Source: Chrysochromulina tobinii | Lineage: Eukaryota; Haptophyta; Prymnesiales; Chrysochromulinaceae | Length of the DNA stretch: 17,580 nucleotides | Assembly: GCA_001275005.1 (NCBI GenBank) | Contig: JWZX01002169.1 | Coordinates: 1 to 17,580 of the forward strand | Direction of reading: 5' to 3' | Part shown: in pieces, positions 1 to 7,586 of the stretch | Layout of the letters: every line of letters begins with the position of its first letter | How positions within the stretch are numbered: the first letter of the stretch is position 1 | Made by a program: the position numbers and the translations under genes | Notes under the pieces: generated by a model | What the model saw: the letters and a program-made list of their open reading frames with translations, nothing else | Told to the model about the DNA's origin: nothing | Databases searched by the model: none

Positions 1-757
1 CGTTGCCCCCCCGCGTCGCGCGGTCCCCGATTCCGCCCTTTCGGCGGGCGTTGCGGTAACGGCAAACGCGCCGCCGGCTGGGCGCGCGATCCGAAGGCGA
101 ACGGAACCGTCGGAAGCCGCGAAGAGGTACTGACGAGACCACTTCCGCTCCCACCAGCCGCCTCACACCGATCACGTCACGGTACACGGACGACACGCAT
201 CAAAGGGCGGCATTCCATCTCTCACGGCGACGGTGGCCCAACATCAGGCTGAGCAGGCACACCGAACGGTCGTGCAGGAGCAACATGCATCTATCGTTTG
301 CAGGGCGCGACTCTCACGGTCCACAGAATGTCCGACGCCATCGTCAACGGAATTCAAGAGCTTTCTCCATCGCCCAACGGCCTCCTAGGCAGTGGGGAAA
401 AGGGCGGGCGGCACGCGCGGGTCTACATGCGATCCGCCGTGCGCGCGCGTGCCGCTGCCCGATGCGTTCCGCGCATGGTACGCGCTGGACCGCGAAATGC
501 TTCAAGCTAAGGCATGCACGAACACCAGCACGGCAAGCTTCAGGACAGGGGAGGGGGGCGGTCGGCTTGCTTGCAAAGAACGCCTCGGTGCTCTCCCGCC
601 GCCGCCCCAGCTCTCGCGGTACTCACGAGCGCGGTGGTGGCATGTGGAAGGGGCGGGAATGGCTCTGAGGTAGAAAGAGTCCAACCAAGGTCAGAGGTCA
701 GCAGGTCAGAGGTCCAGAGGTCAGAGCTCGGAGCGTCCGCCCCTGGCAACGGGCTAT
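1..757. other. Left flank without a convincing gene
   Basis: All frames here give short, arginine- and alanine-rich peptides typical of random GC-rich DNA. One plus-strand frame (about 392-673) has a brief protein-like stretch (PDAFRAWYALDREML) near 450-505. It lacks a clear splice acceptor, a domain or a sensible continuation, so I do not call an exon. The right end must hold the 3' untranslated region of the MYB gene, which ends at 758 on the minus strand. A 15-bp tandem repeat lies there and is listed separately. Confidence 0.5.
688..731. repeat. 15-bp minisatellite of AGGTCA half-units
   Basis: AGGTCA occurs at 688, 695, 703 and 718, with a variant AGGTCC at 710. Spacing alternates 7 and 8 bases, so the true unit is about 15 bp (AGGTCAGAGGTCAGC and variants), present almost three times. 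It lies about 30 bases past the MYB stop codon, inside the probable 3' untranslated region. AGGTCA resembles a nuclear-receptor half-site, but such receptors are an animal family, so slippage is the simpler explanation. Confidence 0.85.
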
Positions 758-3064
758 TCAGCATGTGAGGCTCGCCCGAGCCTCCGCAAACGTGACACGA
801 CATTCAGCCGCCTGTCGCGTCGACCGCCGACCGCCACGCCCGCCGGTCGGCGACGCGCGAGCAACCGTTGTCTGCAGCGGGCCGCCAGCCGGCGTCATCG
901 CGTTCCTGCCCGAGCCGCACGGAGGACTGGGCAGTTTTGTCGGCACGGCGATGACGACGGCGGGCTTGGTGGCCGGTGAAGGCACAGCAGCGGCGGTAGT
1001 TGCGGTTGCGACGGTGGCGAGGGTCGCGGCGGAGGCGATGCCATGAGAGGTTGGCTCTGTTGGCGTCGCGCCGAACAGATCGTTGAAGAGAGATACATTG
1101 AGGAGCTCAGAGACAGGCGAGAGGAGATCAGCGAAAGGCGCCGCGGCGCCGGGCTCTTCGGTCCCGGTCGTCGCGGCGTAGATCGCGAGCCCCGCTCTTG
1201 CCACTGCCGCCGCTGCCTCCTCCAGCGGCGTCGGCGGCCCACCCAGCGGCGACTTGGCCCCGATCTTGCGCCCGCCCTTGAGCACCCCGATTGGCGAGAT
1301 GCGATCTCCCGCCGGCAGCTCCGACGAGGGTGCGCCACCCGCCACGTGTCCGGTGGCGGTGCGTTGCCGCTTGGGCGAGTCGATCGCCTCCACGGGCGTA
1401 CCTGGCGGCTCGACCGGTAGGCGTAACGGCGCGAGCATGGCCCGGTACGCATGCCGCCCGCCCAAGCAAGATGCGCTCACATTGGGGGGACAAGGTGGGG
1501 CGCCGCTGGCGGCGGCGGCAGCGGGTGCACGGGGCGAGAGCGCGCGGTGCGGCATGCCCGCCGGTGCGAGCACCTGTCCCGGGCAGGGCGCCTTGAATAC
1601 TGGCGTCATATTGAGCACCTGTCCCGGGCCGGGCGCCTTGAAAACGGTCGTCGTCTCGCGCAGCACCTGTGTAGTGGCGGCGCGAGCTGCTGCTGCGGCG
1701 GCAGCCTTGCCTCCAAATGAGACGCCGTGCTCTTCGCGCGTGCGCTCGTGTGGCTGGGTGCGCTTCGGCGGGAGCGAGAGCTGCACGGCACGAACGCTGC
1801 CGATCTCGGCTGCAATCTCGATCGGCGGCTCGCCAGATGGCCACTGAGCGCCGAGTTGAGCGCCGAGTAGCGAGCCGAGATCCTCCGAGATTGCGCAGGC
1901 GGCGAGCGAGCGCTTGGCCCGCAAGGTCTGCTGAGCGGAACGGGAGGAGATGGAGCCGATCAGGTCGTCCACCGAGGCTGTCGGTGAGAGGTCAAGGGCG
2001 CTCTCCTCGACTAGTGCTGGTAGCTGATCCGCTATCGAGCCCGCAGTCGACATAGCCCACGCGGAGAGCTGCAGCATGGCGACACCGCCCGCGCCATCGG
2101 GCGATATGGTCGAGGTGGACGAGGACGTGTCTCCGCTCAATTCCGTCGGCTCCGAGCCCGCGGTGTGCAACCTGGCCGCCCCTGCGCCGGGCGCTTCGGT
2201 CCCGGTCATCGCGTGGGCATCGAGGTCCAACTTGAGCAGCTCGGCGACGTCGGCGGAGCTAGCTTTAGCGAGATCGAGTGAGGTCGAGGGCAGATTCGCG
2301 AAGCCGAGCTGCGACGAGAGGCTGTCGAGCTGCTGCCCGAGGCTCTCACCTGGCCCATCGAGCTCGCTGAGCTCGCCACCGAGCTCGCCGAGATCGTCGA
2401 GGTCGCCTGAGCTCTCATCACCCTCGTGGAGCGTGGCGGTAAGCTGCTCGATCAGTCGGTCGCGGTCGGTCTCATCGGTTGCGAACGCGAGCTCCGTCGC
2501 GATCGCCACCACGCGCTCCGCGAGCCCCGCCGGCGCCGTCTCTTCTTGGCCCGCGGCCGGGTGCTGACGGCGGCGGCGGAGGCCGCCAGCCTGGCGCGCC
2601 TTCATCTTGCGCTGGAGCGAGTAGAAGCGGTTCTTGATGGCGTTGTCGGTGCGGCCCGAGAGCGCCGGCGTCTTGATGATCTCGCACCAGCGGGTGCCCA
2701 GCACCGCCACGCCCTGCAGGATGGCACGGTCCTCCTCCTCGCTCCATTCAGTCTTCTTCACCTCCGGGCACAGGTGGTTGTTCCAGCGCTCGCGGCACTG
2801 CTTGCCGACGCGGCCTGTGGAGAGCTGTGTGGCGATCATTGACCAGCGGCACGCGCCGTACTTGTGCACGGCTGCGACCAGCGCGGTGTCCTCCTCGGGC
2901 GTCCAAGGGCGCTTGACGAGCGAGCCGCCGCACCCCGCACCTGCGCCGCCGTTGCCAAATGCGTCAGTCGAGCTGGTCGTGTCCGGGCTCGATGAACGCG
3001 TCTGCGTATGCTCGTCGTCGATGCTTCGGTCGAACGCCGTCATGTCGAGCGAGTCGACCGCCAT
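758..3064 (-). CDS. R2R3-type MYB transcription regulator
   Basis: A predicted nuclear DNA-binding protein of 768 residues. Two adjacent MYB repeats lie at about residues 51-100 and 103-153. R2 has the three spaced tryptophans (W54, W74, W94) with GKQCRERWNNHL. R3 has W107 and W126, but its third position is phenylalanine in KNRFYSLQRK. The linker PEVKK and GRTDNAIKN resemble the c-Myb/3R-MYB lineage; no R1 is visible. The long C-terminal tail is rich in Ala, Ser and Pro, with several SP/TP sites, a basic SPKRQRT patch (about 563-569) and a duplicated 11-residue motif. The frame stays open upstream to 3286, but that codon is GTG and the upstream residues are not MYB-like, so I start at the ATG at 3064. 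A further ATG lies seven codons in. No intron is evident. Target genes cannot be read from sequence; a cell-cycle role as for 3R-MYBs is only inference. Confidence 0.9.
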   Translation of the reverse strand: MAVDSLDMTAFDRSIDDEHTQTRSSSPDTTSSTDAFGNGGAGAGCGGSLVKRPWTPEEDTALVAAVHKYGACRWSMIATQLSTGRVGKQCRERWNNHLCPEVKKTEWSEEEDRAILQGVAVLGTRWCEIIKTPALSGRTDNAIKNRFYSLQRKMKARQAGGLRRRRQHPAAGQEETAPAGLAERVVAIATELAFATDETDRDRLIEQLTATLHEGDESSGDLDDLGELGGELSELDGPGESLGQQLDSLSSQLGFANLPSTSLDLAKASSADVAELLKLDLDAHAMTGTEAPGAGAARLHTAGSEPTELSGDTSSSTSTISPDGAGGVAMLQLSAWAMSTAGSIADQLPALVEESALDLSPTASVDDLIGSISSRSAQQTLRAKRSLAACAISEDLGSLLGAQLGAQWPSGEPPIEIAAEIGSVRAVQLSLPPKRTQPHERTREEHGVSFGGKAAAAAAARAATTQVLRETTTVFKAPGPGQVLNMTPVFKAPCPGQVLAPAGMPHRALSPRAPAAAAASGAPPCPPNVSASCLGGRHAYRAMLAPLRLPVEPPGTPVEAIDSPKRQRTATGHVAGGAPSSELPAGDRISPIGVLKGGRKIGAKSPLGGPPTPLEEAAAAVARAGLAIYAATTGTEEPGAAAPFADLLSPVSELLNVSLFNDLFGATPTEPTSHGIASAATLATVATATTAAAVPSPATKPAVVIAVPTKLPSPPCGSGRNAMTPAGGPLQTTVARASPTGGRGGRRSTRQAAECRVTFAEARASLTC
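1568..1645 (-). repeat. Two-copy 45-bp-offset direct repeat in the MYB C-terminus
   Basis: The copies at 1568-1600 and 1613-1645 are nearly identical over about 31 bases and lie 45 bp apart, which preserves the frame. They encode VFKAPGPGQVL and VFKAPCPGQVL. This is a local in-frame duplication in the low-complexity tail. Confidence 0.85.
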
Positions 3065-3330
3065 CAGCCAATCGGCCGAGCGCTCCGTCTCGTGGCAACG
3101 AATGCTTGCGGCAACGGCGACGCGAAACGTCAAAACGACCGTCTTTCCTAATTTTAGAAAAACGAACTGCAAGCAGGCAACAGGCAAGCACGCCAAGCAC
3201 CAAACTATCCCTGCGTCGGATCCGGACAAAATCAACTCGGATAGAGTCTCGCCGAGCACCTGTTCACACGCGTTCGACGCACTCACTTCTCACTACAACC
3301 AGGCGAGGTTCGCATCTTTCCTTGCATCTT

Positions 3331-4227
3331 TCACAGCTCCTCCTTCCTATCCTCTTCTGGTTCGTCGCCGGCACGCAGTCGGTCGTCAGGTCGATCGTCC
3401 AGTCGATACGCCGGCTCCGGTTCGCTCGAATTGCGCCGAAGCACAAACACCGGCTCATAGCGATGGCGGTGATCCGCGGGCGCATGCAGCCGGCCGTCCA
3501 TCCAGCCTACCCGTCGGAGCTCCTCCCAGCCCGCGAGCATGCGCGGGAGCCGGAGTGTACCGTAGCGCCGATGCAGGTTCCACACGACCAGATCCGGCCC
3601 CACCGGCAGCGAGAGCAGGAAGACCCCGCCCGGTCTGAGTGACCTCCATACCGTTTGCATCGCCGCCAAGTCGCCGTCCGGGTTGAGAGGATCGCCGTAC
3701 CGTCCCAATCCATCGTGATCAAAGGCGCCGTGCGCGACCGCGACATCGAAGCGAGAGGCCGGCTCAAACTCGGCTAACGTCGTTGTCACCAGCCGCGGAT
3801 CCTCGTACGTGCGATAATTATACTCGACGGTGGTCACATTCTTGGCTCCTGCGGCAAGGAGCAGGCACTCGACCCATGGCTCGCTGCTCCCGAAGACGAC
3901 GGCCTGCGCCTCGCGCTGTCGCGTGCCGTCGCCATCACGCTCGCGAATGGCATCTACGATCGCCTCTGTGATCCACGCTTGCTTCGGACGCAGCCGACTT
4001 GGATTAGCAACAGAGCGTGCCGCCTCCTTGAGCATGTGCTTCAGGTCGTCTGCTGGAAATGTGTAGTGCGTCAGCTCGCCACCAATGGTGTCGTCGACGT
4101 AAAAGTGCTCCAGTGGGATCGCGCCATTCATCGTGTAGCGAGAAAGCATGTCGGCCGGTGGGGTCTTCGGCGGTGTCATCGCCGCGGGGCTCATCGCGCC
4201 GCCGCGGGGTCTTGACGAAACGGTCAT
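3331..4227 (-). CDS. DUF268 family methyltransferase-like protein
   Basis: A 298-residue protein whose core (about 108-265) matches my knowledge of the DUF268 family, whose biochemical role I do not know to be established. Visible signatures are VVFGSSEPWVECLLLAAGAK (109-128), TTVEYNYRTYEDPRL, the segment DGLGRYGDPLNPDGDL (172-187), SLRPGGVFLLSLPVG (196-210) and LVVWNLHRRYG. The glycine-containing first strand, the acidic residue after TTVEYN and the RPGG turn resemble a Rossmann-like SAM-dependent methyltransferase, so small-molecule methylation is plausible but unproven. The first ATG (4227) has a weak context; an in-frame ATG at codon 12 has G at -3 and could be the true start. There is no signal peptide or membrane segment. 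The tail (about 270-298) is acidic and charged. The gene lies 266 bases upstream of the MYB start on the same strand. Confidence 0.8.
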   Translation of the reverse strand: MTVSSRPRGGAMSPAAMTPPKTPPADMLSRYTMNGAIPLEHFYVDDTIGGELTHYTFPADDLKHMLKEAARSVANPSRLRPKQAWITEAIVDAIRERDGDGTRQREAQAVVFGSSEPWVECLLLAAGAKNVTTVEYNYRTYEDPRLVTTTLAEFEPASRFDVAVAHGAFDHDGLGRYGDPLNPDGDLAAMQTVWRSLRPGGVFLLSLPVGPDLVVWNLHRRYGTLRLPRMLAGWEELRRVGWMDGRLHAPADHRHRYEPVFVLRRNSSEPEPAYRLDDRPDDRLRAGDEPEEDRKEEL

Positions 4228-4341
4228 GCATCGAAAATTCGCGCATAGGCCCCGCGGCCACGTTCACGTTAAATTGCCATCTCGGCAAGACGCACAGCCA
4301 CAGGCCCCGTGGAGACCCATCGTGGGGGGCGCAAGGTGCGG

Positions 4342-4377
4342 CACACACGCACACGGACACACACGCGCGCGCCACAC
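4342..4377. repeat. CA/CG-rich alternating purine-pyrimidine tract
   Basis: A 36-base run of alternating CA and CG dinucleotides with few interruptions, about 115 bases upstream of the DUF268 start codon. Such tracts can adopt Z-DNA, but no function is shown here. Confidence 0.75.
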
Positions 4378-4889
4378 GCTACCACAAACACCGGATCGAA
4401 CAGAAGGAGGAAGGGGGCGGGAGTGTCAAGGTGGTGAGGGAGGAGGCCGAGGGGGCCATCTCACGCTCACGGACCCTGCCCGCGCGAATGTATAGAAGGT
4501 GGGCTGCTGCGCTTTCGCCCCGGTCCCTCACACCGTACGGCTGTCGTTGGGGCCCCCTCACCGGGCAACTGGGCGCTTCAAGTTCCCTGCACCGCTTGCC
4601 GCGCCGTGCGCACACCTCCCCCTGAGCGGCCGGTTGGGATTCCGCTTCCGAAACCAGCACAGCGTCGGACTCATCGTCGAATAGGGTGCGGCGTTGCCTG
4701 TTGGGGCGGGAGCGCCGCGAACCGCCTGTCCCTCGGGCGGGCTGCAGCACACGCGCCGGCCGTGGAGGAGGCTCGCGGGCTCGCTTACGCGGTGCAAGGG
4801 CAGCAGGCTGCGCCGTGATTGGGGAGATTCCTCCCGGGGCGCACGCTGCGCAGAGATCGAGGGAGCAGGGTCAGGCCCCGCGGCCGACT

Positions 4890-4911
4890 CGAGGTGCACC
4901 CGAGGTGCACG
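4890..4911. repeat. 11-bp tandem duplication (CGAGGTGCAC unit)
   Basis: CGAGGTGCACC at 4890-4900 is followed immediately by CGAGGTGCACG. Two copies differ only in the last base. Confidence 0.8.
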
Positions 4912-5040
4912 GCGATCGCATGCGCGCTCCTGCCGCCAATAAATTCCCGCGGCCAACAGACCGCGAATCGGCTTCCCGTCGACACACAAATCACTGTGCT
5001 TCTGTGCCGCACTCGCACACACCGACTCCGTCCGGTGCAT

Positions 5041-5062
5041 CACGGCGTGTACACGGCGTGTA
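5041..5062. repeat. Perfect 11-bp tandem duplication (CACGGCGTGTA)
   Basis: Two identical head-to-tail copies of CACGGCGTGTA, about 35 bases beyond the GT8 stop codon on the minus strand. The junction creates the palindrome GTGTACAC. Confidence 0.85.
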
Positions 5063-5096
5063 CTCGAGAGACTATACACGCCCTTCGTCGAAATGA

Positions 5097-6029
5097 TTAT
5101 CGAGCAGATGCGTCCAGGCGGTGCCAGCGATTGGCTATGCTCGCCCATCTTTGGTAGAGAGCTGCAGTGTGAACGAGCCCTCGGCTGATAGACTGGTTGC
5201 TCCATGGTTTGCTTGTCATTGCAAAGTGGACAACATGTGGCAACGAGCTTGCATGCTCGACGCAGCCGCTCATGTTGACGCGATCAACACTCCGATTCCA
5301 CATCGTCGCCGGCTGGGCGATATAATAGGGGTCGTAACAATTGAATGTGTGTGGCAGACAGCGTGTGCTTCGGCGGAAGAGGAAGTTGAAGGGGGTCTGC
5401 TCGCCGTCATTGCAAAACATCAATGCACGATTTCCAAGCTGATGCAATGCACGGGAGTATTCGGATGCATTCGGAATGATGACCATCACTCCTGTGTTGA
5501 ATTTGCTGACCCCATAAAGTCGGCCATTTGGCAAACAATTCTTCTCTGCCTTCCCTATCTTGGCTTTGATCGCCATGGCAGCTGCCAACGAAAACATGGG
5601 TGCAAGTGGAATAGACCAAAGCTTGTGCAATGGGCGGAGTACCATCGCATCGCTGTCGATGTAAATAATCCGATCGAACTGCGTCATGTTCAACAACGCA
5701 AATTTGAGAAACGTGTACTTCAACCCCGGGCGTGAAGCGACTCGACTCCCATTGACTCGAGGCCCACGCATACTTCTGAGGCAGTGCTTGTTCCGCACAG
5801 GAACATTGACATGCTTGAAGATGAGCGGTGCGTGCCGCTCCGCAATATCGTCGAGCAGCGGCCCATCAGCAGTGGGTGTGCAGTTTGTAGCGCCATCCAT
5901 CAGAACGACGATGGGCCGATGCTCATCGTGTTGCCGGATAGAATGCAACAGCACCTGGAAGCCTGAAAAGTAGGCCGACGCAGCGCTTCCACACCAAATG
6001 GTTGCATACACCTCGCGCTGAGCTGACAT
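5097..6029 (-). CDS. GT8 family glycosyltransferase (glycogenin-like)
   Basis: A 310-residue retaining glycosyltransferase of the GT-A fold, expected to transfer a sugar from a nucleotide-sugar donor using a divalent metal. Visible elements, in order: an N-terminal strand (VYATIWCGSAASAYFSGF), lysine-containing LKYTFLKFALL (103-113), the metal-binding DSD in RIIYIDSDAMVLRPL (D125, D127), FNTGVMVIIPNASEY (from 177), DGEQTPFNFLF (from 208), and HVVHFAMTSKPW (265-276), which matches the C-terminal histidine/KPW motif of glycogenin-type enzymes. The frame opens with GTG two codons earlier; I chose the ATG. The catalytic domain starts at once, with no signal peptide or anchor, so it is either soluble or an N-terminal exon is missing. 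GC is about 52% by hand count over 5221-5580, well below neighbouring genes. Acceptor and donor sugar are unknown. Confidence 0.85.
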   Translation of the reverse strand: MSAQREVYATIWCGSAASAYFSGFQVLLHSIRQHDEHRPIVVLMDGATNCTPTADGPLLDDIAERHAPLIFKHVNVPVRNKHCLRSMRGPRVNGSRVASRPGLKYTFLKFALLNMTQFDRIIYIDSDAMVLRPLHKLWSIPLAPMFSLAAAMAIKAKIGKAEKNCLPNGRLYGVSKFNTGVMVIIPNASEYSRALHQLGNRALMFCNDGEQTPFNFLFRRSTRCLPHTFNCYDPYYIAQPATMWNRSVDRVNMSGCVEHASSLPHVVHFAMTSKPWSNQSISRGLVHTAALYQRWASIANRWHRLDASAR

Positions 6030-6132
6030 GGGCACACTTCCGTTCGACTGTAATGCTGCGGCAGCTTCAGGTGGGCCACAAGACGACTGCGCGATGGCGA
6101 GAGTGTGTGTGGGTCTGCTTGTGCGTTCTGTG

Positions 6133-6180
6133 TACCGGTACTTACCGGTAAAAAGAAGGGGGTTATCGGTACCGGTACCG
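6133..6180. repeat. Cluster of TACCGGTA / CGGTACCGGTACCG palindromes
   Basis: TACCGGTA occurs at 6133-6140 and 6143-6150. The 14-base perfect palindrome CGGTACCGGTACCG occupies 6167-6180. Related GGTACCGG and CGGTACGGG copies follow at about 6301-6322, and again at 11396-11423 elsewhere in the window. The cluster is about 105-150 bases upstream of the GT8 start. Confidence 0.85.
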
Positions 6181-6325
6181 GAATCGGCAGTTGAGAGCTG
6201 TGCGCGCCTCTACGGTAACGCTCTAACCGGCCGCGGGCCGGGCGCCTCCGCCGCCGCGCGTCCGAAGCGTCTAGCGAGAGGCGCAATTGGCGAGCGGCGT
6301 GGTACCGGATTACGGTACGGGTATC

Positions 6326-6446
6326 TAACTTCTAAGCAAAACGCATCGAAAAAGAGTAACTTATCGAAAAAACATTTTTTTAACCGAACACCGATCAAGT
6401 ATCGAATCAAGTACATCCTACGCAGGAAGAAATTAACGCTTCCTTA
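6326..6446. other. AT-rich island in GC-rich DNA
   Basis: A roughly 120-base stretch dominated by A and T, with runs of A and a run of seven T (6374-6380 region). Short internal repeats include ATCGAAAAA twice and ATCAAGTA twice. It begins about 45 bases past the rhodanese stop codon and could form its polyadenylation region or be an insertion remnant. No coding frame is visible. Confidence 0.6.
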
Positions 6447-6491
6447 ACGTTGGAACTCAAAGTTTATGCGGTGACGTACAGTAACGCAACT

Positions 6492-7586
6492 CTACTGCCC
6501 ACGCACGCTCTGCGTCGGCAGCTTGGCCACATCCCACGCCGTGATGCCACCCTCGATGCACACGGCCTTCGGGCACGCCTCAGCGAGATAGTCGAGCGCC
6601 ACAAGGGACTTGGGCCCGCGAGAGCACACGAGGATGATGGGCAGCTCGCTCGGCGGCACGTCCACCATGCCCGAGACGATGTCATCGAGCGGAAGACTCT
6701 TCGCCCCTAAGACAGTCGTGCCTTTGCATCCATTGATCTCGTGGTTCGCCGCCTGTTCGCTCGTTCTCACGTCATACACCTCAATCGCGTCTTCGTCGCC
6801 GAGCAATTTGAAGGCCTCGTAGGGTGTGAGCACGCGGCTCGCCCATCGCTTCTGCACCAGAGCGGCGCGGGCGCGCATCTCGGGCGATCCCGGCGTCATC
6901 TCGGCGCGTGTGGGCGTCGTGCTGGGAGTCGAGGCTACTGTAGGCTCGAGCGTCTCATCCGCCACGGTAGTAGCAGGCACTGCCTCCAGCGCCGACGCTC
7001 CCGCCTCCTTGTTCAAGATCGCTGACGCCTCAGCCTGCTTGTCGAAAGCGGCCGTCTCATCATCGCGCTTCACCTCCGCCTCCTCTGCCTCCAGGTACCC
7101 AGCCGGCGAGTCCCACCCCACCGGCACGCCCCAGCCCACCGTGACGCAGCAGCACGCCACTGTCATGTGCGCCTCGACGGGCTCGTCGGCCGGGAGCCCG
7201 GCGCGGCTGCTGCCGAGCAGTCCTCCCTTCTCGACGACAATCGGCAGCAGAGTGCCGTACGGGAAGCAAGAGGCGATCGCATCGAGACTGACGTCCCCGG
7301 GATTCGGCACGCCGATTTGGACGTGCAGCCGCATCGCGTCGTACGAACCTGGAATTATGGTACGAACTTTGATCGAGTTCCATTCCACTGCGGCGTTGGC
7401 TGCACGCATCGCAGCCTTGGTGGCATTATTCTGGTGGCAGCAGCCAGTGCCGAGCTCAACGAGCGCGACATGAGTCATACCCTTGCTGTGCGATGGCTGC
7501 GGCGATGGCTGCGGCGGTTGTGGAGAGCGTATCGTGAGGCCAAAAGTTGAGAGAGTCAGCGATACAAGAAGGACTGCGAGGAACAT
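6492..7586 (-). CDS. Lin0512-rhodanese fusion protein with signal peptide
   Basis: Read from the ATG at 7586, this gives 364 residues. That ATG has the context CCACCATG and starts a hydrophobic signal peptide (MFLAVLLVSLTLSTFGLT). An upstream in-frame ATG at 7697 would add 37 Ser/Arg-rich residues and bury the signal; I consider it less likely. Residues about 38-153 resemble the Lin0512 family of unknown function: VELGTGCCHQNNATKAAMRA, then an IGVPNPGDV segment, PYGTLLPIVVEKGGL and a closing CVTVGWG. A Pro/Thr/Ser/Glu-rich linker follows. Residues about 250-360 form a rhodanese domain with VYDVRT (D272) and the active-site loop CSRGPKS; C321 is the predicted sulfur-carrying cysteine. A sulfur-transfer or redox role in the secretory system or plastid is likely for the rhodanese half. 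The role of the Lin0512 half is unknown. Confidence 0.8.
   Translation of the reverse strand: MFLAVLLVSLTLSTFGLTIRSPQPPQPSPQPSHSKGMTHVALVELGTGCCHQNNATKAAMRAANAAVEWNSIKVRTIIPGSYDAMRLHVQIGVPNPGDVSLDAIASCFPYGTLLPIVVEKGGLLGSSRAGLPADEPVEAHMTVACCCVTVGWGVPVGWDSPAGYLEAEEAEVKRDDETAAFDKQAEASAILNKEAGASALEAVPATTVADETLEPTVASTPSTTPTRAEMTPGSPEMRARAALVQKRWASRVLTPYEAFKLLGDEDAIEVYDVRTSEQAANHEINGCKGTTVLGAKSLPLDDIVSGMVDVPPSELPIILVCSRGPKSLVALDYLAEACPKAVCIEGGITAWDVAKLPTQSVRGQ

Larger units (their letters stand above)
4228..5096. other. Gene-free spacer between DUF268 and GT8 genes
   Basis: No frame here looks like a protein; the longest (minus strand, about 4558-5205) is Arg/Ser/Pro-rich and overlaps the GT8 3' end. 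The left part should hold the DUF268 promoter, including a CA-rich tract near 4342-4377. The right part should hold the GT8 3' flank, with two 11-bp tandem duplications. I see no tRNA or other RNA gene. Confidence 0.6.
6030..6491. other. Spacer with palindromes and an AT-rich island
   Basis: This lies 5' of the GT8 gene and 3' of the rhodanese fusion gene, both on the minus strand. It holds no credible coding frame. It contains a CGGTAC/TACCGG palindrome cluster (6133-6180, with further copies near 6301-6325) and an AT-rich stretch (6326-6446), both listed separately. The GT8 promoter should be here. Confidence 0.6.

Noticed and set aside
392-673. Possible terminal exon with PDAFRAWYALDREML
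   Set aside because: The protein-like stretch is only about 15-20 residues, the rest of the frame is low-quality, and no convincing acceptor was found.
688-731. AGGTCA array as nuclear-receptor response elements
   Set aside because: Nuclear receptors are animal proteins, and the array sits in a 3' flank; a simple minisatellite explains it.
2634-3638. 334-codon plus-strand open frame
   Set aside because: It is antisense to the MYB domain and the DUF268 C-terminus, both of which have recognisable family motifs; the product has none.
4558-5205. 215-codon minus-strand open frame
   Set aside because: Arg/Pro/Ser-rich with no domain; it overlaps the well-supported GT8 C-terminus in another frame.
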